This document shows, one piece after another, positions 8,617 to 16,054 of a stretch of 16,085 bases of DNA. Numbering within the stretch: position 1 is the first letter of the stretch; each line of letters opens with the position of its first letter. The DNA comes from Trichomonas tenax. Lineage: Eukaryota > Parabasalia > Trichomonadida > Trichomonadidae. The stretch covers positions 1 through 16,085 of the forward strand of contig JALKBU010001135.1 of NCBI GenBank assembly GCA_023091735.1, read 5' to 3'. A model generated the notes under the pieces. That model had not been told where the DNA came from and made no database searches. It saw only the letters and a list, made by a program, of their open reading frames with translations. The translations under genes and the position numbers were made by a program.

Positions 8617-9091
8617 CAACAACAAATATCTTATGTAGATCCATGCCTATATTATTCTAACATTCAATTTAATATTAAACAAAATTATCTCATAACGTAT
8701 AATATTTCATATTCAGCTCTTGTAAATCATAAATTCACGCCACATTGAACTTATATAAGACATTTTCAATGTTTACTTCAGTTTTTATTAAAGAATTACC
8801 TCATATATCTTATTATATTTGATATTCAACTATTTTAACCATAATCCCATACTATAAATACCTTGTATAAGATATTTTCAATGTTTATTATAGACATTAT
8901 TTAAAATTACAAAATCATATTAATATTTTATTTATTGAAGTATTTATTAGAGAATATTGCAATATTCATAAGACCTAGATTATTTTTCTGTTCTTGATTT
9001 TCCAATATCATGATTTTTCAATATTTGATATAATGTTTTGACTAAAAAAACAAATTTACTAACAAATAAAACTCATGGGCAAAAATATAGC

Positions 9092-11497
9092 TCAAACTTG
9101 CCAACTCATTGTGTGCGTTCCATTTCCGCGAACGAAGAGAACGGGAACAGGCATTATCGATATGAGAGAGATCCATCTTGCATAAATCTTACTCGGGACA
9201 TCAACTTTAGGGACAGGGAGCGAAATGATGACTGTTATAGCCTCAGCAGAATAAGACCTGATTAAATCAGACAACAACATATACTTCTTCGTTAGTCCAT
9301 TAAACTCATTGACATTCTCGATTCCGTCGGTCATCTCGTTCCAGTATCTTCTCACTCTCTGACTCGGAATGGATTCTGCCTCACTCAGTGAAACGGCCAT
9401 AACTTGCGCATTGACTCTGAACTGCTTAAGTAAGTGACGCAGTTTCTTGTAATGCTTTTGCGTGTTTTGGCCTAAATCAGTCTGAGCGACAGAGAAAACA
9501 CGAAGAGGGCGACTCGAGCCTGCTAAAATCGACGCGATGAGGAGCGACAAACCGCCATCATCGAATAACCACCAAAGATCAATATACCCGAACCTCGTGA
9601 GTTTCATTGGGTTCCTGAGGATGATCAAAGACCACCTCATGTCGAGCACATTGTTGATGAAGTCAGTGCCTTCATGCGAAAGTGTTTCATCGAATTCTGT
9701 GAATGCAACATTCGCTCTGAGAGCTCCAAGACCGGTCAACAGCATTATCTTCTTGATTGCTTCTGTTTTGTTTTCAGCAATGACAGCTTCGTAAAATATA
9801 TTATAGTCATCACCTGTTTTGACTGTGCTCGAGTTTCTTTCGTTAATTATGTCTCTTATGGGAGTTCCAGGAGAGAACATTCTCGCGACGATGGCCATTC
9901 CTTTGCCCCTCAGCATCTGATCCAAGAACGTAATGACGTCCTGGTGGCGCCATGGAGGTCCATCAATGACGAGAACGACGTTGGGTCTATAGAGTTTAGG
10001 ATGCGGAGGAATTCTTCTCAAGTCTAAAGCAGCTCTCAAAGCTTTCTCGTAAGCAACGGAATCATCCAAAGATCCCCAGTTGACTTTCAATCTTCGCCGA
10101 GAGATCCAAAACTGAAAAGCCATCGCAAAGCCCCACGTTGCCAATGCCACAATCCAATGGATGATGAGCATCGAAGCAAGCATGAGCAATCCCGATATGA
10201 GGCTGACATATGGATGATACAGCTTAAACGTGGGCCTAAAGCTTGGAACATTTGCTGTCCCCGCAAGATAAATCGCGTAATTAATGAACGTGAAGACAAT
10301 GAGGAACATCATTGACCTGATGAACGATATAGTGTTGAGATCTCCCCACAGGCACAGTGAGCACGCAACGACTGTGGCGACAGTGAGACTCCAGTCACCA
10401 AAGAACTTGTGAATGATGCCGTCGCCAGCCAGCAATCTCAAAATCATTGGACCGGAGCCGAGTCCTGTGACGCCTTTTGAGATGACTGATGTTGTGATAG
10501 CAATGAATATCAGAGGCCACCATATTCCCGTCTCTTGGATCGGAGAACGCCATTTCTGGATTAAACCGCTCGTTGAGTGACATCCTGTGATCGTCAGTGT
10601 TGTCAAAAGATAAATGACTGTTCCTGAAACTAACGCTGTGATTGTTCCTAAAGGAATCGATCTCTGAGGACGCTTCAGGGCTCCAGAACCATTGGAGCCT
10701 GCAAGAATACCACCGAATGCTGGGAAAATGATGGAAAAAGTGTAGAAGAAGTTGATCGTGCTTTCATGAGTTTGCCAATTGTTAATGAATCGTGTTGGAG
10801 AGCATTCGATGATGTCGTGTGCTTTAGTGACATTAGGAAACATCAGTCCAAGTAAATATGCGGCTAAACCGATCATAATGATGAAGAAAGTAACGAATCT
10901 AATTTCAAAACCATATCGCGAGAGATAAGCAACTATTATCGTAAGGCAGAACGCAATGAGTCGTTTGTCCCAGTCCTTTGATATCAATGTCTTCGGAGAA
11001 TATAAGATGACAATTGTTTCTGCGAGACCGATGTGTGCGGCGGCTGTACCGTGCATATTGGCGATACTTAGAATGAATCCAGCTGTTCCTCCGAACGCAG
11101 GACCTAATGTTCGCGAGATCGTATAATAAGGGCCTCCAGCTTCGATTTCTCCGTTTGTGGATATCGCAGCGAGAGAGAAAAGCGTAATCAAAACAAGAAC
11201 AAATGAAATAGCAAGCCCAAAAAACGTTAATTTTCCTCCTGCGACGCCGATAACGTAAGGAAGACGAATATAGTAAATAATGTTGATGATATTGACGAAA
11301 CTGGGACAAAATACACCCACAAATGTACCTCTCGTGTGCGTAGCTCCTGTTTGTTGCGGTGGTTCGAATTTATTTGACTTTTTGCTTATCATGAGCTTCT
11401 CAGAGTCGCCGTGACCGGCATAGAGTGACGTCGTGTTCGTTGTTGTCGTCGTTGTTGTGTTGTCTGAGCTTTCATTTTCAAGATCCTGATCTGACAT
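9092..11497 (-). CDS. SLC12-family cation-chloride cotransporter-like protein
   Basis: An 801-residue membrane transporter. After a polar N-terminus with a Thr run (14-20), a membrane core of about 12 segments spans 60-470. Family marks are G-V-F-C-P-S-F-V-N-I in TM1 (61-70), A-G-G-P-Y-Y-T-I-S-R (120-129) with L-G-P-A-F-G-G in TM3, and I-F-P-A-F-G-G-I-L-A-G (257-267) followed by a P-Q-R-S-I-P-L-G loop. The C-terminal cytosolic domain (about 471-801) has Y-R-P-N-V (503-507), G-P-P-W-R and D-L-W-W-L-F-D-D-G-G-L (640-650), all diagnostic of SLC12. Members move chloride with K+ and/or Na+, or related substrates, for volume control. By motif comparison the expected Thr of the TM6 K+ site is Gly262 and a Lys341 sits in TM8, so ion use cannot be assigned. 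The length is a little short of mammalian NKCC/KCC. The start is the only N-terminal Met. Confidence 0.9.
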   Translation of the reverse strand: MSDQDLENESSDNTTTTTTTNTTSLYAGHGDSEKLMISKKSNKFEPPQQTGATHTRGTFVGVFCPSFVNIINIIYYIRLPYVIGVAGGKLTFFGLAISFVLVLITLFSLAAISTNGEIEAGGPYYTISRTLGPAFGGTAGFILSIANMHGTAAAHIGLAETIVILYSPKTLISKDWDKRLIAFCLTIIVAYLSRYGFEIRFVTFFIIMIGLAAYLLGLMFPNVTKAHDIIECSPTRFINNWQTHESTINFFYTFSIIFPAFGGILAGSNGSGALKRPQRSIPLGTITALVSGTVIYLLTTLTITGCHSTSGLIQKWRSPIQETGIWWPLIFIAITTSVISKGVTGLGSGPMILRLLAGDGIIHKFFGDWSLTVATVVACSLCLWGDLNTISFIRSMMFLIVFTFINYAIYLAGTANVPSFRPTFKLYHPYVSLISGLLMLASMLIIHWIVALATWGFAMAFQFWISRRRLKVNWGSLDDSVAYEKALRAALDLRRIPPHPKLYRPNVVLVIDGPPWRHQDVITFLDQMLRGKGMAIVARMFSPGTPIRDIINERNSSTVKTGDDYNIFYEAVIAENKTEAIKKIMLLTGLGALRANVAFTEFDETLSHEGTDFINNVLDMRWSLIILRNPMKLTRFGYIDLWWLFDDGGLSLLIASILAGSSRPLRVFSVAQTDLGQNTQKHYKKLRHLLKQFRVNAQVMAVSLSEAESIPSQRVRRYWNEMTDGIENVNEFNGLTKKYMLLSDLIRSYSAEAITVIISLPVPKVDVPSKIYARWISLISIMPVPVLFVRGNGTHTMSWQV

Positions 11498-11597
11498 TTT
11501 AAATTATAACTTTTGTGTTATTATTTAGTTCCTATGGAAGATGCATTTGACAAATATCGATTTTATTCCTTTTTATATAAATTTGCCAAATAATATT

Positions 11598-11608
11598 TTT
11601 ACATGCCA
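11598..11608 (-). promoter_or_regulatory. Candidate upstream motif TGGCATGTAAA before the transporter
   Basis: On the minus strand this reads TGGCATGTAAA, one mismatch from TGACATGTAAA, about 100 nt before the transporter ATG and in sense with it. A second related word (TGTCATGTAA, minus strand, 11618-11627) lies 19-20 bp further out. That echoes the roughly 21-bp spacing of the array upstream of the kelch gene. Confidence 0.35.
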
Positions 11609-11751
11609 TTTTTAGTGTTACATGACAAAAATCAAAAATGACATTGAAAAAATTATAAACGATTCCATTTGTACTGATTTTCATATTAAAACAAAAAATG
11701 TTTTGATTTTTTTTTCGCAATTTGGGATATTTTTTTTGTTTTAATCATCCA

Positions 11752-11949
11752 ATGGATGAAAATGTATTTGGAAAGTTCAATATAATCAATTCATTCGTGA
11801 GCCAATCGTTGTATACAGCTTTTCTTTCTGATTATCGATTGCCTAAAGTCAATTCTGTTATTTATGAGATAGATTCAATCTATTTTATATGTTTTTACGA
11901 AAATTTGCAAAAAAAAAAAAAAAAAAAAAAAAAGAATTATCAAAATTAA
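11752..11949 (+). CDS. Possible small or broken ORF running into an A25 tract
   Basis: From an ATG at 11752 the frame gives 65 residues, beginning M-D-E-N-V-F-G-K-F. Codon use in the first 52 residues (balanced S, D, V, L, G and R codons) looks more gene-like than the surrounding AT-rich DNA. The 3' part is eight Lys codons from the A tract, then a few codons and a stop. A TCATCC word about 9 nt upstream is one base off the initiator consensus. I do not recognise the protein. It may be the 5' stub of a gene shifted by A-tract slippage, or chance. Confidence 0.25.
   Translation: MDENVFGKFNIINSFVSQSLYTAFLSDYRLPKVNSVIYEIDSIYFICFYENLQKKKKKKKKNYQN
11909..11933 (+). repeat. A25 homopolymer
   Basis: Twenty-five consecutive A residues follow TTTGC. 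Such a run is prone to replication slippage and to sequencing length error, so the reading frame on either side should not be trusted. It could also mark the tail of an old retroposed copy, but I see no flanking duplication. Confidence 0.8.
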
Positions 11950-12500
11950 TTAAATAAAAATCGTTCTTTTTCGAAATGAATATCAAACATTAATTAGCAA
12001 TTATGTATACATATCAAATATCATATTAAAAAGTCCCAATACCGAAATAATTATTTTTTGAAAATTGTTTAATTAATTCGGCTTAATTTTGAAATTAATA
12101 TATTGCCAATATTGAGTGTATCATTAATCAAAATGTTACTTCGACAATTATCAATTTTTATTTAAAATCTAGATTTTATTACAAAATATTCATTTATTTG
12201 ACATCTCAATTGATTAGGTGATGTTTATTCACTTTTCAACAACATTGATATAAAATTTGCAGATTAGAATACTTCAGATTGCTTTCAAATGACATAAATG
12301 TATACATTACACGAACACAGAAAAATTAAGCAAATCTAGAGATCCAAGAATCGCTTGTAAAAAGATATTATTTATTGCAAACAACCAAAGCGTTAACAAT
12401 AGAGATGCAAAGCACATTATGGAATAGCAACTCTAGAAGTCAGATATGTGTTGATTAAATGCCTCGATGAAATCTATCACATTATCAAAAAAAATCAACA

Positions 12501-12692
12501 TTTACATATTTAGGACTCAAAATGAAGAAATGCAAAAAATTAAAACCAAATCATATTTCATTCATTCCAAATATAACAAAAATGGACAACATTGATATTT
12601 TTTGATACAGTTATAATGCTTTGATCATCGGATCTTCATCATTTTATCAAAAAAGGAATTATTGAACTCACATCAAGAAAAATTCAATATGA
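12501..12692 (+). repeat. 190-bp direct repeat, copy A
   Basis: Matches 15351-15541 with only three differences that I can find: one A/G, one G/T and one 1-base indel near 12572. It starts within what is coding-like sequence in the other copy and continues into non-coding sequence. It begins abruptly; the bases before 12501 do not match. The indel removes the TAA that ends the reading frame in copy B. It lies 93 bp past the 3' end of the BTB-F5/8C gene. Together the two copies bracket that gene. Confidence 0.9.
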
Positions 12693-12784
12693 AAAGATTT
12701 CAATCATCAAAAGGTGAAAACACAACGAAACAAATCTTAAAATACAATATATCTTTCAAGGAAAGCTTAGCAAAAAATATTGTT

Positions 12785-14092
12785 TTATTTCTTGAGCGCA
12801 TTTTGACAATTCAAGATTCCGAATAATTCAATATGTCTGACATAAAGAGCTCCCATTTGATCCACATTCTTGAATACAAATTTAATATGTTGATAGAAGT
12901 CGGAGGAGGAACATTTCCATGTATGAACTTTCATTGGACCGCCCATATCATGTAAATTGTTATTTTCATTAACTTTGATCCAGTTGCTACCATCACGACT
13001 CGCATAGACGATAAGGCCAAGTCTACTGTCTCCCCAGTTACTTGATTTACCAGACGCTATTGTGTATCCGGATAACTTCAGTCTGAAATTATTGAGATCA
13101 AAACGGAAATACTTCTCACCTGAACCACTGAAATAGTTATCATTGTTTTGGCTATAATCAAACATATAAGTTCCAGATCCACTATAAGTGCCTCCACAAC
13201 TAATAACCTGACAATGACATGGGCACTGACCATTACATAACTTTCTTATAAAGCTAAGAACACCATCATATGAATTTTGCAATGAATCATAATAAAATAA
13301 TCTTGTTATTTGGCCACAATTTGACAATCTCGATTTAAAAGAACTCCAGAATAGACCTAATAAATGATTTTGTTGTTTGATTGTTTCCGACATTTTCAGA
13401 AATTGATCAAAGACTTCGTATGATGATGTGTTCAAATTTAATTCTGAAAATAGAATTAAGAATTCAATGTTTTTCTCTGTAAGACCGATGGCCTCCAAAA
13501 TTATTTCATCCTGAGATAAATTATCGATTTTGTATTGTTTCAAAAAGTCAGAATAAAATTTTGGACCTCTTTCGAAAAAGAAATTAAATAATTGTTCTTT
13601 TTTAAACTTTTTAAGGTTTGAAGCAACAAATGAATAGTACGGATCTGGATTTCCGTTTTTTTCCATGATTTGGATGAAACTGAAAACGTTTTCAATTGTA
13701 ACTTCTGCTTGTTTAATGAAATTTATAACAGAATCAATGAATATCTGAATTCCAATATCGACTCCAATTGAATAATAATCCTCCATAAAATCGTTTTCGA
13801 ATTTCTTTGGATAATCCCCTTTGACAAACAGAGCCTCTAAGTCATTGAGAACTTCGGCGTGTTTGATTTCTATTGTGTAATAGAATTTCCTTATTGTCGG
13901 ATCAGCGATAAAAGATTTATGAATTTCACTTGAAATTCCCACCGCGTGATGCATTGGACAACACATCTCTTTGTCGTTAATGTATATTTTGCATATATCA
14001 GAGTTATTGCAGGCAACAGACCTTTTGATGTATAAATCATTCGACATAAAAAAATATGGTGGAAAATCTATTGAAAATGGAAATTTTATCAT
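12785..14092 (-). CDS. BTB-like N-terminus plus F5/8 type C (discoidin-like) tail protein
   Basis: A 435-residue protein of a large trichomonad family. Residues about 30-125 resemble a degenerate BTB fold (I-C-K-I-Y-I-N-D-K-E then C-P-M-H-H-A-V-G-I-S-S-E-I). A helical middle follows (about 125-280). A short Cys-rich joint (C286 to C299: C-N-G-Q-C-P-C-H-C) precedes a C-terminal F5/8C-like beta-sandwich (about 298-428) with G-Y-T-I-A-S-G, S-N-W and S-R-D-G-S-N-W-I. Family members are thought to be cytosolic interaction proteins; F5/8C domains bind sugars or lipids in other settings. There is no signal peptide or transmembrane segment. The first ATG after an in-frame TAA is used; Met16 is an alternative start that would drop a Phe/Pro-rich stretch. 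The gene lies between two copies of a 190-bp direct repeat. Confidence 0.82.
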   Translation of the reverse strand: MIKFPFSIDFPPYFFMSNDLYIKRSVACNNSDICKIYINDKEMCCPMHHAVGISSEIHKSFIADPTIRKFYYTIEIKHAEVLNDLEALFVKGDYPKKFENDFMEDYYSIGVDIGIQIFIDSVINFIKQAEVTIENVFSFIQIMEKNGNPDPYYSFVASNLKKFKKEQLFNFFFERGPKFYSDFLKQYKIDNLSQDEIILEAIGLTEKNIEFLILFSELNLNTSSYEVFDQFLKMSETIKQQNHLLGLFWSSFKSRLSNCGQITRLFYYDSLQNSYDGVLSFIRKLCNGQCPCHCQVISCGGTYSGSGTYMFDYSQNNDNYFSGSGEKYFRFDLNNFRLKLSGYTIASGKSSNWGDSRLGLIVYASRDGSNWIKVNENNNLHDMGGPMKVHTWKCSSSDFYQHIKFVFKNVDQMGALYVRHIELFGILNCQNALKK

Positions 14093-14931
14093 TGAATTTT
14101 GTTGCGGAATTGATTTAACCTTAAATATATCATGATTATTATATTGAATATTTGGTGATTAAACGTTTCGCTATATTATAAGCCTCGGCAATTCTTTTGT
14201 TAATTTTGTCCTTCCTCATAAAATATTCTATGAGCTATAAAGAACACTTTGGTGAGTTTAAAAAAAGTCATTAGAAATACTCAAATAGAGACATGAGATT
14301 TATTGAATATTGACATTGAAAAACCATTTAGTTCTAGACACGATCTCAATTGAAAAACACATAGATAACATTTTCTTTTATTCTTGAATTCATAATACTT
14401 TTTAGATGACAAATGGAGTTTAAAAAATTATCAAATTGTTCATTCAAGAAAAATCAAAATGGAAATCAACAATAATTCATTTTGGTGATGATAGCAGAAG
14501 AAATAAAGAACCGTTTAGAAATAGATTTCGAAAAGAAAAGTTGATTGGAAAAAAGATGAAAAACACTTTTATTCAGTTAATTTTTCAGCGAACGAAATTC
14601 ATCCTTTCATTGATACTCTTAACACAATTTAGTCAAAGGGAGATCAAACATACAAAGTTCCTGAACTTGTTACCTTAATGATGAACATAAATTGTTCATT
14701 AATGATGAATATTTTTAAACGACGAAAATATATATTTGCGCCATGTGAAGCTTTTTATCATCGATATTTTTCTTTTATTATTGTAGCGAAGATTGGAATA
14801 TTTTTTTGACAGATTACAAAATATAGAACACGCAATTCTTCCATCTTTAATTGAATATATATCTTTCTCCATTCATTTATAAATGTGAAGCCAATAATTG
14901 TTTTTAATTTTGATATTTATTGGACATTTGA
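14093..14931. other. Spacer with possible coding remnants
   Basis: No intact gene is supported. On the minus strand 14139-14219 encodes a 26-residue frame starting M-R-K-D-K-I-N-K-R-I-A-E-A-Y that looks coding-like but has a stop just upstream. It may be the end of a decayed gene. A plus-strand frame at 14436-14678 begins at TTG and is Lys/Asn-rich with no family resemblance. At 14675-14709 TTAATGATGAA occurs twice around a small GAACA/TGTTC palindrome. Confidence 0.4.
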
Positions 14932-15207
14932 TTATTTCCAGTGCCTTTACTGCTTCAGATTTTCACGAATATTAAAAACATAATCATATATAAAACCCCG
15001 AAAATTAATCGTTTTAGAAGTGAAAATGATCATTTTATAACGCTTTTAATCTCAAAACACCCAAAAACAGCTAATTTTGACCCGAAGTCTGTTCATTGCT
15101 CAAACTCAAAGAAGTTAAGCGAATTCGTATATTTAGGACTTAAATTGAAGAAATTTAAAAGTGTTAAAACTAAAAAAAAAAAAACAAAAATTGATATAGT
15201 TATTTAA
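14932..15207 (+). pseudogene. Gene-family remnant, copy 1 (no start codon)
   Basis: The frame is open from after a TGA (14929-14931) to TAA at 15207, about 91 codons, and contains no Met, so it cannot be an intact gene on its own. Residues around P-K-S-V-H-C-S-N and L-S-E-F-V-Y-L-G-L-K (about 15075-15155) match a second frame at 15261-15425. Over 29 aligned codons, 5 of 11 differing codons are synonymous and several others conservative (D/E, S/T, V/A, L/M). This suggests the ancestor was translated. The end is Lys-rich owing to an A tract. I do not recognise the family. Confidence 0.4.
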
Positions 15208-15260
15208 AATGATAATTTCTATAAGATATAGTAATTTACCGATATAGGATCCTATATTAG

Positions 15261-15425
15261 TGGTATTCAAACATTTTAGAAATATCCAAAAAAATCTCTA
15301 ATTTTGAACCATTTTCTGTGCATTGCTCAAACACAGAGAAGTTAAGCGAATTTGCATATTTAGGACTCAAAATGAAGAAATTCAAAAAATTAAAACCAAA
15401 TCATATTTCATTCATTCCAAAATAA
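15261..15425 (+). pseudogene. Gene-family remnant, copy 2 (no start at its 5' end)
   Basis: The frame opens after a TAG (15258-15260) and ends in TAA (15423-15425), 54 codons. It carries F-S-V-H-C-S-N and L-S-E-F-A-Y-L-G-L-K-M-K-K, homologous to the frame at 14932-15207. Its 3' two-fifths fall within the 190-bp repeat copy B. It therefore looks like the C-terminal end of a repeated gene plus its 3' flank. The only Met lies late in the frame, so it is not an intact gene. Confidence 0.4.
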
Positions 15426-15541
15426 CAAAAATGGACAACATTGATATTTTTTGATACAGTTATAATGCTTTGATCATCGGATCTTCATCATTTTATCAAA
15501 AAAGGAATTATTGAACTCACATCAAGAAAAATTCAATATGA
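15351..15541 (+). repeat. 190-bp direct repeat, copy B
   Basis: Nearly identical to 12501-12692, in the same orientation, about 2.85 kb away. Here the homology to the upstream gene-family remnant continues 5' of the repeat boundary, so this copy is the fuller one and copy A is truncated. Both copies lose similarity right after AATATGA. Confidence 0.9.
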
Positions 15542-15684
15542 TAAAATTTTAAGGCTCCATTTTTTTCTTGTTGACCTTTTTGAGTTTTGCGATTTTTAAT
15601 GAGTAAACCCCCTTCCTGGACGAATCTGATGAAACATTTACGCGCTGTTTTTGGTACTGATTCTAGTGGTGTAATCTGTTTCAT
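15517..15684 (-). CDS. Short unrecognised ORF overlapping repeat copy B
   Basis: This ORF was read directly from the minus strand: ATG at 15684, TGA at 15517-15519, 55 residues, with an in-frame TAA 15 nt upstream of the ATG. It begins M-K-Q-I-T-P-L-E-S-V and is rich in K, R and Q (T-A-R-K-C-F-I-R-F-V-Q-E-G-G). That resembles a small basic or nucleic-acid-binding segment, and possibly the N-terminus of a transposon protein. Its last codons lie in the 190-bp repeat. It may be a stub of a mobile-element gene; I cannot name a family. Confidence 0.25.
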   Translation of the reverse strand: MKQITPLESVPKTARKCFIRFVQEGGLLIKNRKTQKGQQEKNGALKFYHIEFFLM

Positions 15685-15871
15685 GATCTTAGCAAGGTAT
15701 TACTTAATCATGATATGATTACAAACAGAAATCCATTACAAATCATTAATCGGCTTCTGTTATGAATCTCTTTGATGATTATAACAAATACATCTCACTA
15801 TTATAGCGTTCGCTCGCTTATTTTTGCTAGAGTTCCCCTATAAAAATCAATAAAATAGAAAAGAAAAAATA

Positions 15872-15943
15872 CGCTACGCGCAGGAATCAAACGGCATTCC
15901 TTTGCCCATGCATCGAGCATACATAAAGTTATACTACCTCAAG
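15872..15943 (-). tRNA. tRNA-like sequence, probably degenerate
   Basis: On the minus strand the 72-nt stretch has a box-A-like start (TAGTATAACTTTA) and a D-stem that pairs GTAT with ATGT. It has a 5-bp anticodon-like stem TGCTC/GGGCA around a 7-nt loop (GATGCAT) and a box-B-like GTTTGATTCC. A T6 run, a typical Pol III terminator, follows at 15864-15869. Against a functional tRNA: the acceptor ends do not pair, the T stem is poor, and loop position 33 is A instead of T. It could be a tRNA pseudogene, a tRNA-derived repeat, or chance. Confidence 0.22.
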
Positions 15944-16043
15944 TTCACATAAAATTTTCTCATTGGTAACATTACATATCAAGTTTTCGACTTTACATAA
16001 CAAATATCAGATAATATGTGTCGAAAATGGTGACTTTCGTTAT

Positions 16044-16054
16044 TTTACATGTCA
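16044..16054 (-). promoter_or_regulatory. Candidate motif TGACATGTAAA at the right end
   Basis: An exact reverse complement of the 11-mer at 722 and 825. It lies in a small cluster with ATTACATATCA (15971) and TTTACATAACA (15992), all in one orientation. No gene on the minus strand starts nearby within the window, so a target cannot be assigned. Confidence 0.25.

Larger units (their letters stand above)
7917..9091. other. Spacer between LRR and transporter genes
   Basis: No protein gene is supported; the frames here look like chance openings. It holds the foldback at 8069-8616 (listed separately). At 8751-8781 and 8863-8893 it has two related 31-bp stretches in direct orientation (TATAAGAYATTTTCAATG core), about 112 bp apart. 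The rest, 8900-9091, is plain AT-rich sequence after the 3' end of the transporter gene. Confidence 0.5.
11498..12784. other. Spacer between transporter and BTB-F5/8C genes
   Basis: AT-rich. It contains the transporter upstream motifs, a possible small ORF (11752-11949) with its A25 tract, and one copy of the 190-bp repeat (12501-12692). Between 11950 and 12500 I see nothing recognisable. Confidence 0.5.

Noticed and set aside
8332..8748. Short frames of about 70 codons on both strands in the foldback
   Set aside because: They follow from the inverted-repeat sequence and AT-rich flanks, have no protein resemblance and overlap each other on both strands.
9038..10027. Plus-strand frames opposite the transporter gene
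   Set aside because: They are shadows of the strongly supported minus-strand SLC12-like gene.
14139..14219. 26-codon minus-strand frame
   Set aside because: The composition looks coding-like but it is too short and closed upstream by a stop; mentioned only as a possible remnant.
14436..14678. 80-codon plus-strand frame
   Set aside because: It begins at TTG, is Lys/Asn/Ile-rich as expected from AT-rich DNA, and shows no family resemblance.
15085..15130. 5S rRNA resemblance (GAAGTTAAGCG word, also at 15338)
   Set aside because: The word matches a 5S consensus segment, but the rest of the 5S stems and conserved loops are missing. The differences between the two copies fit codon structure better than RNA pairing.
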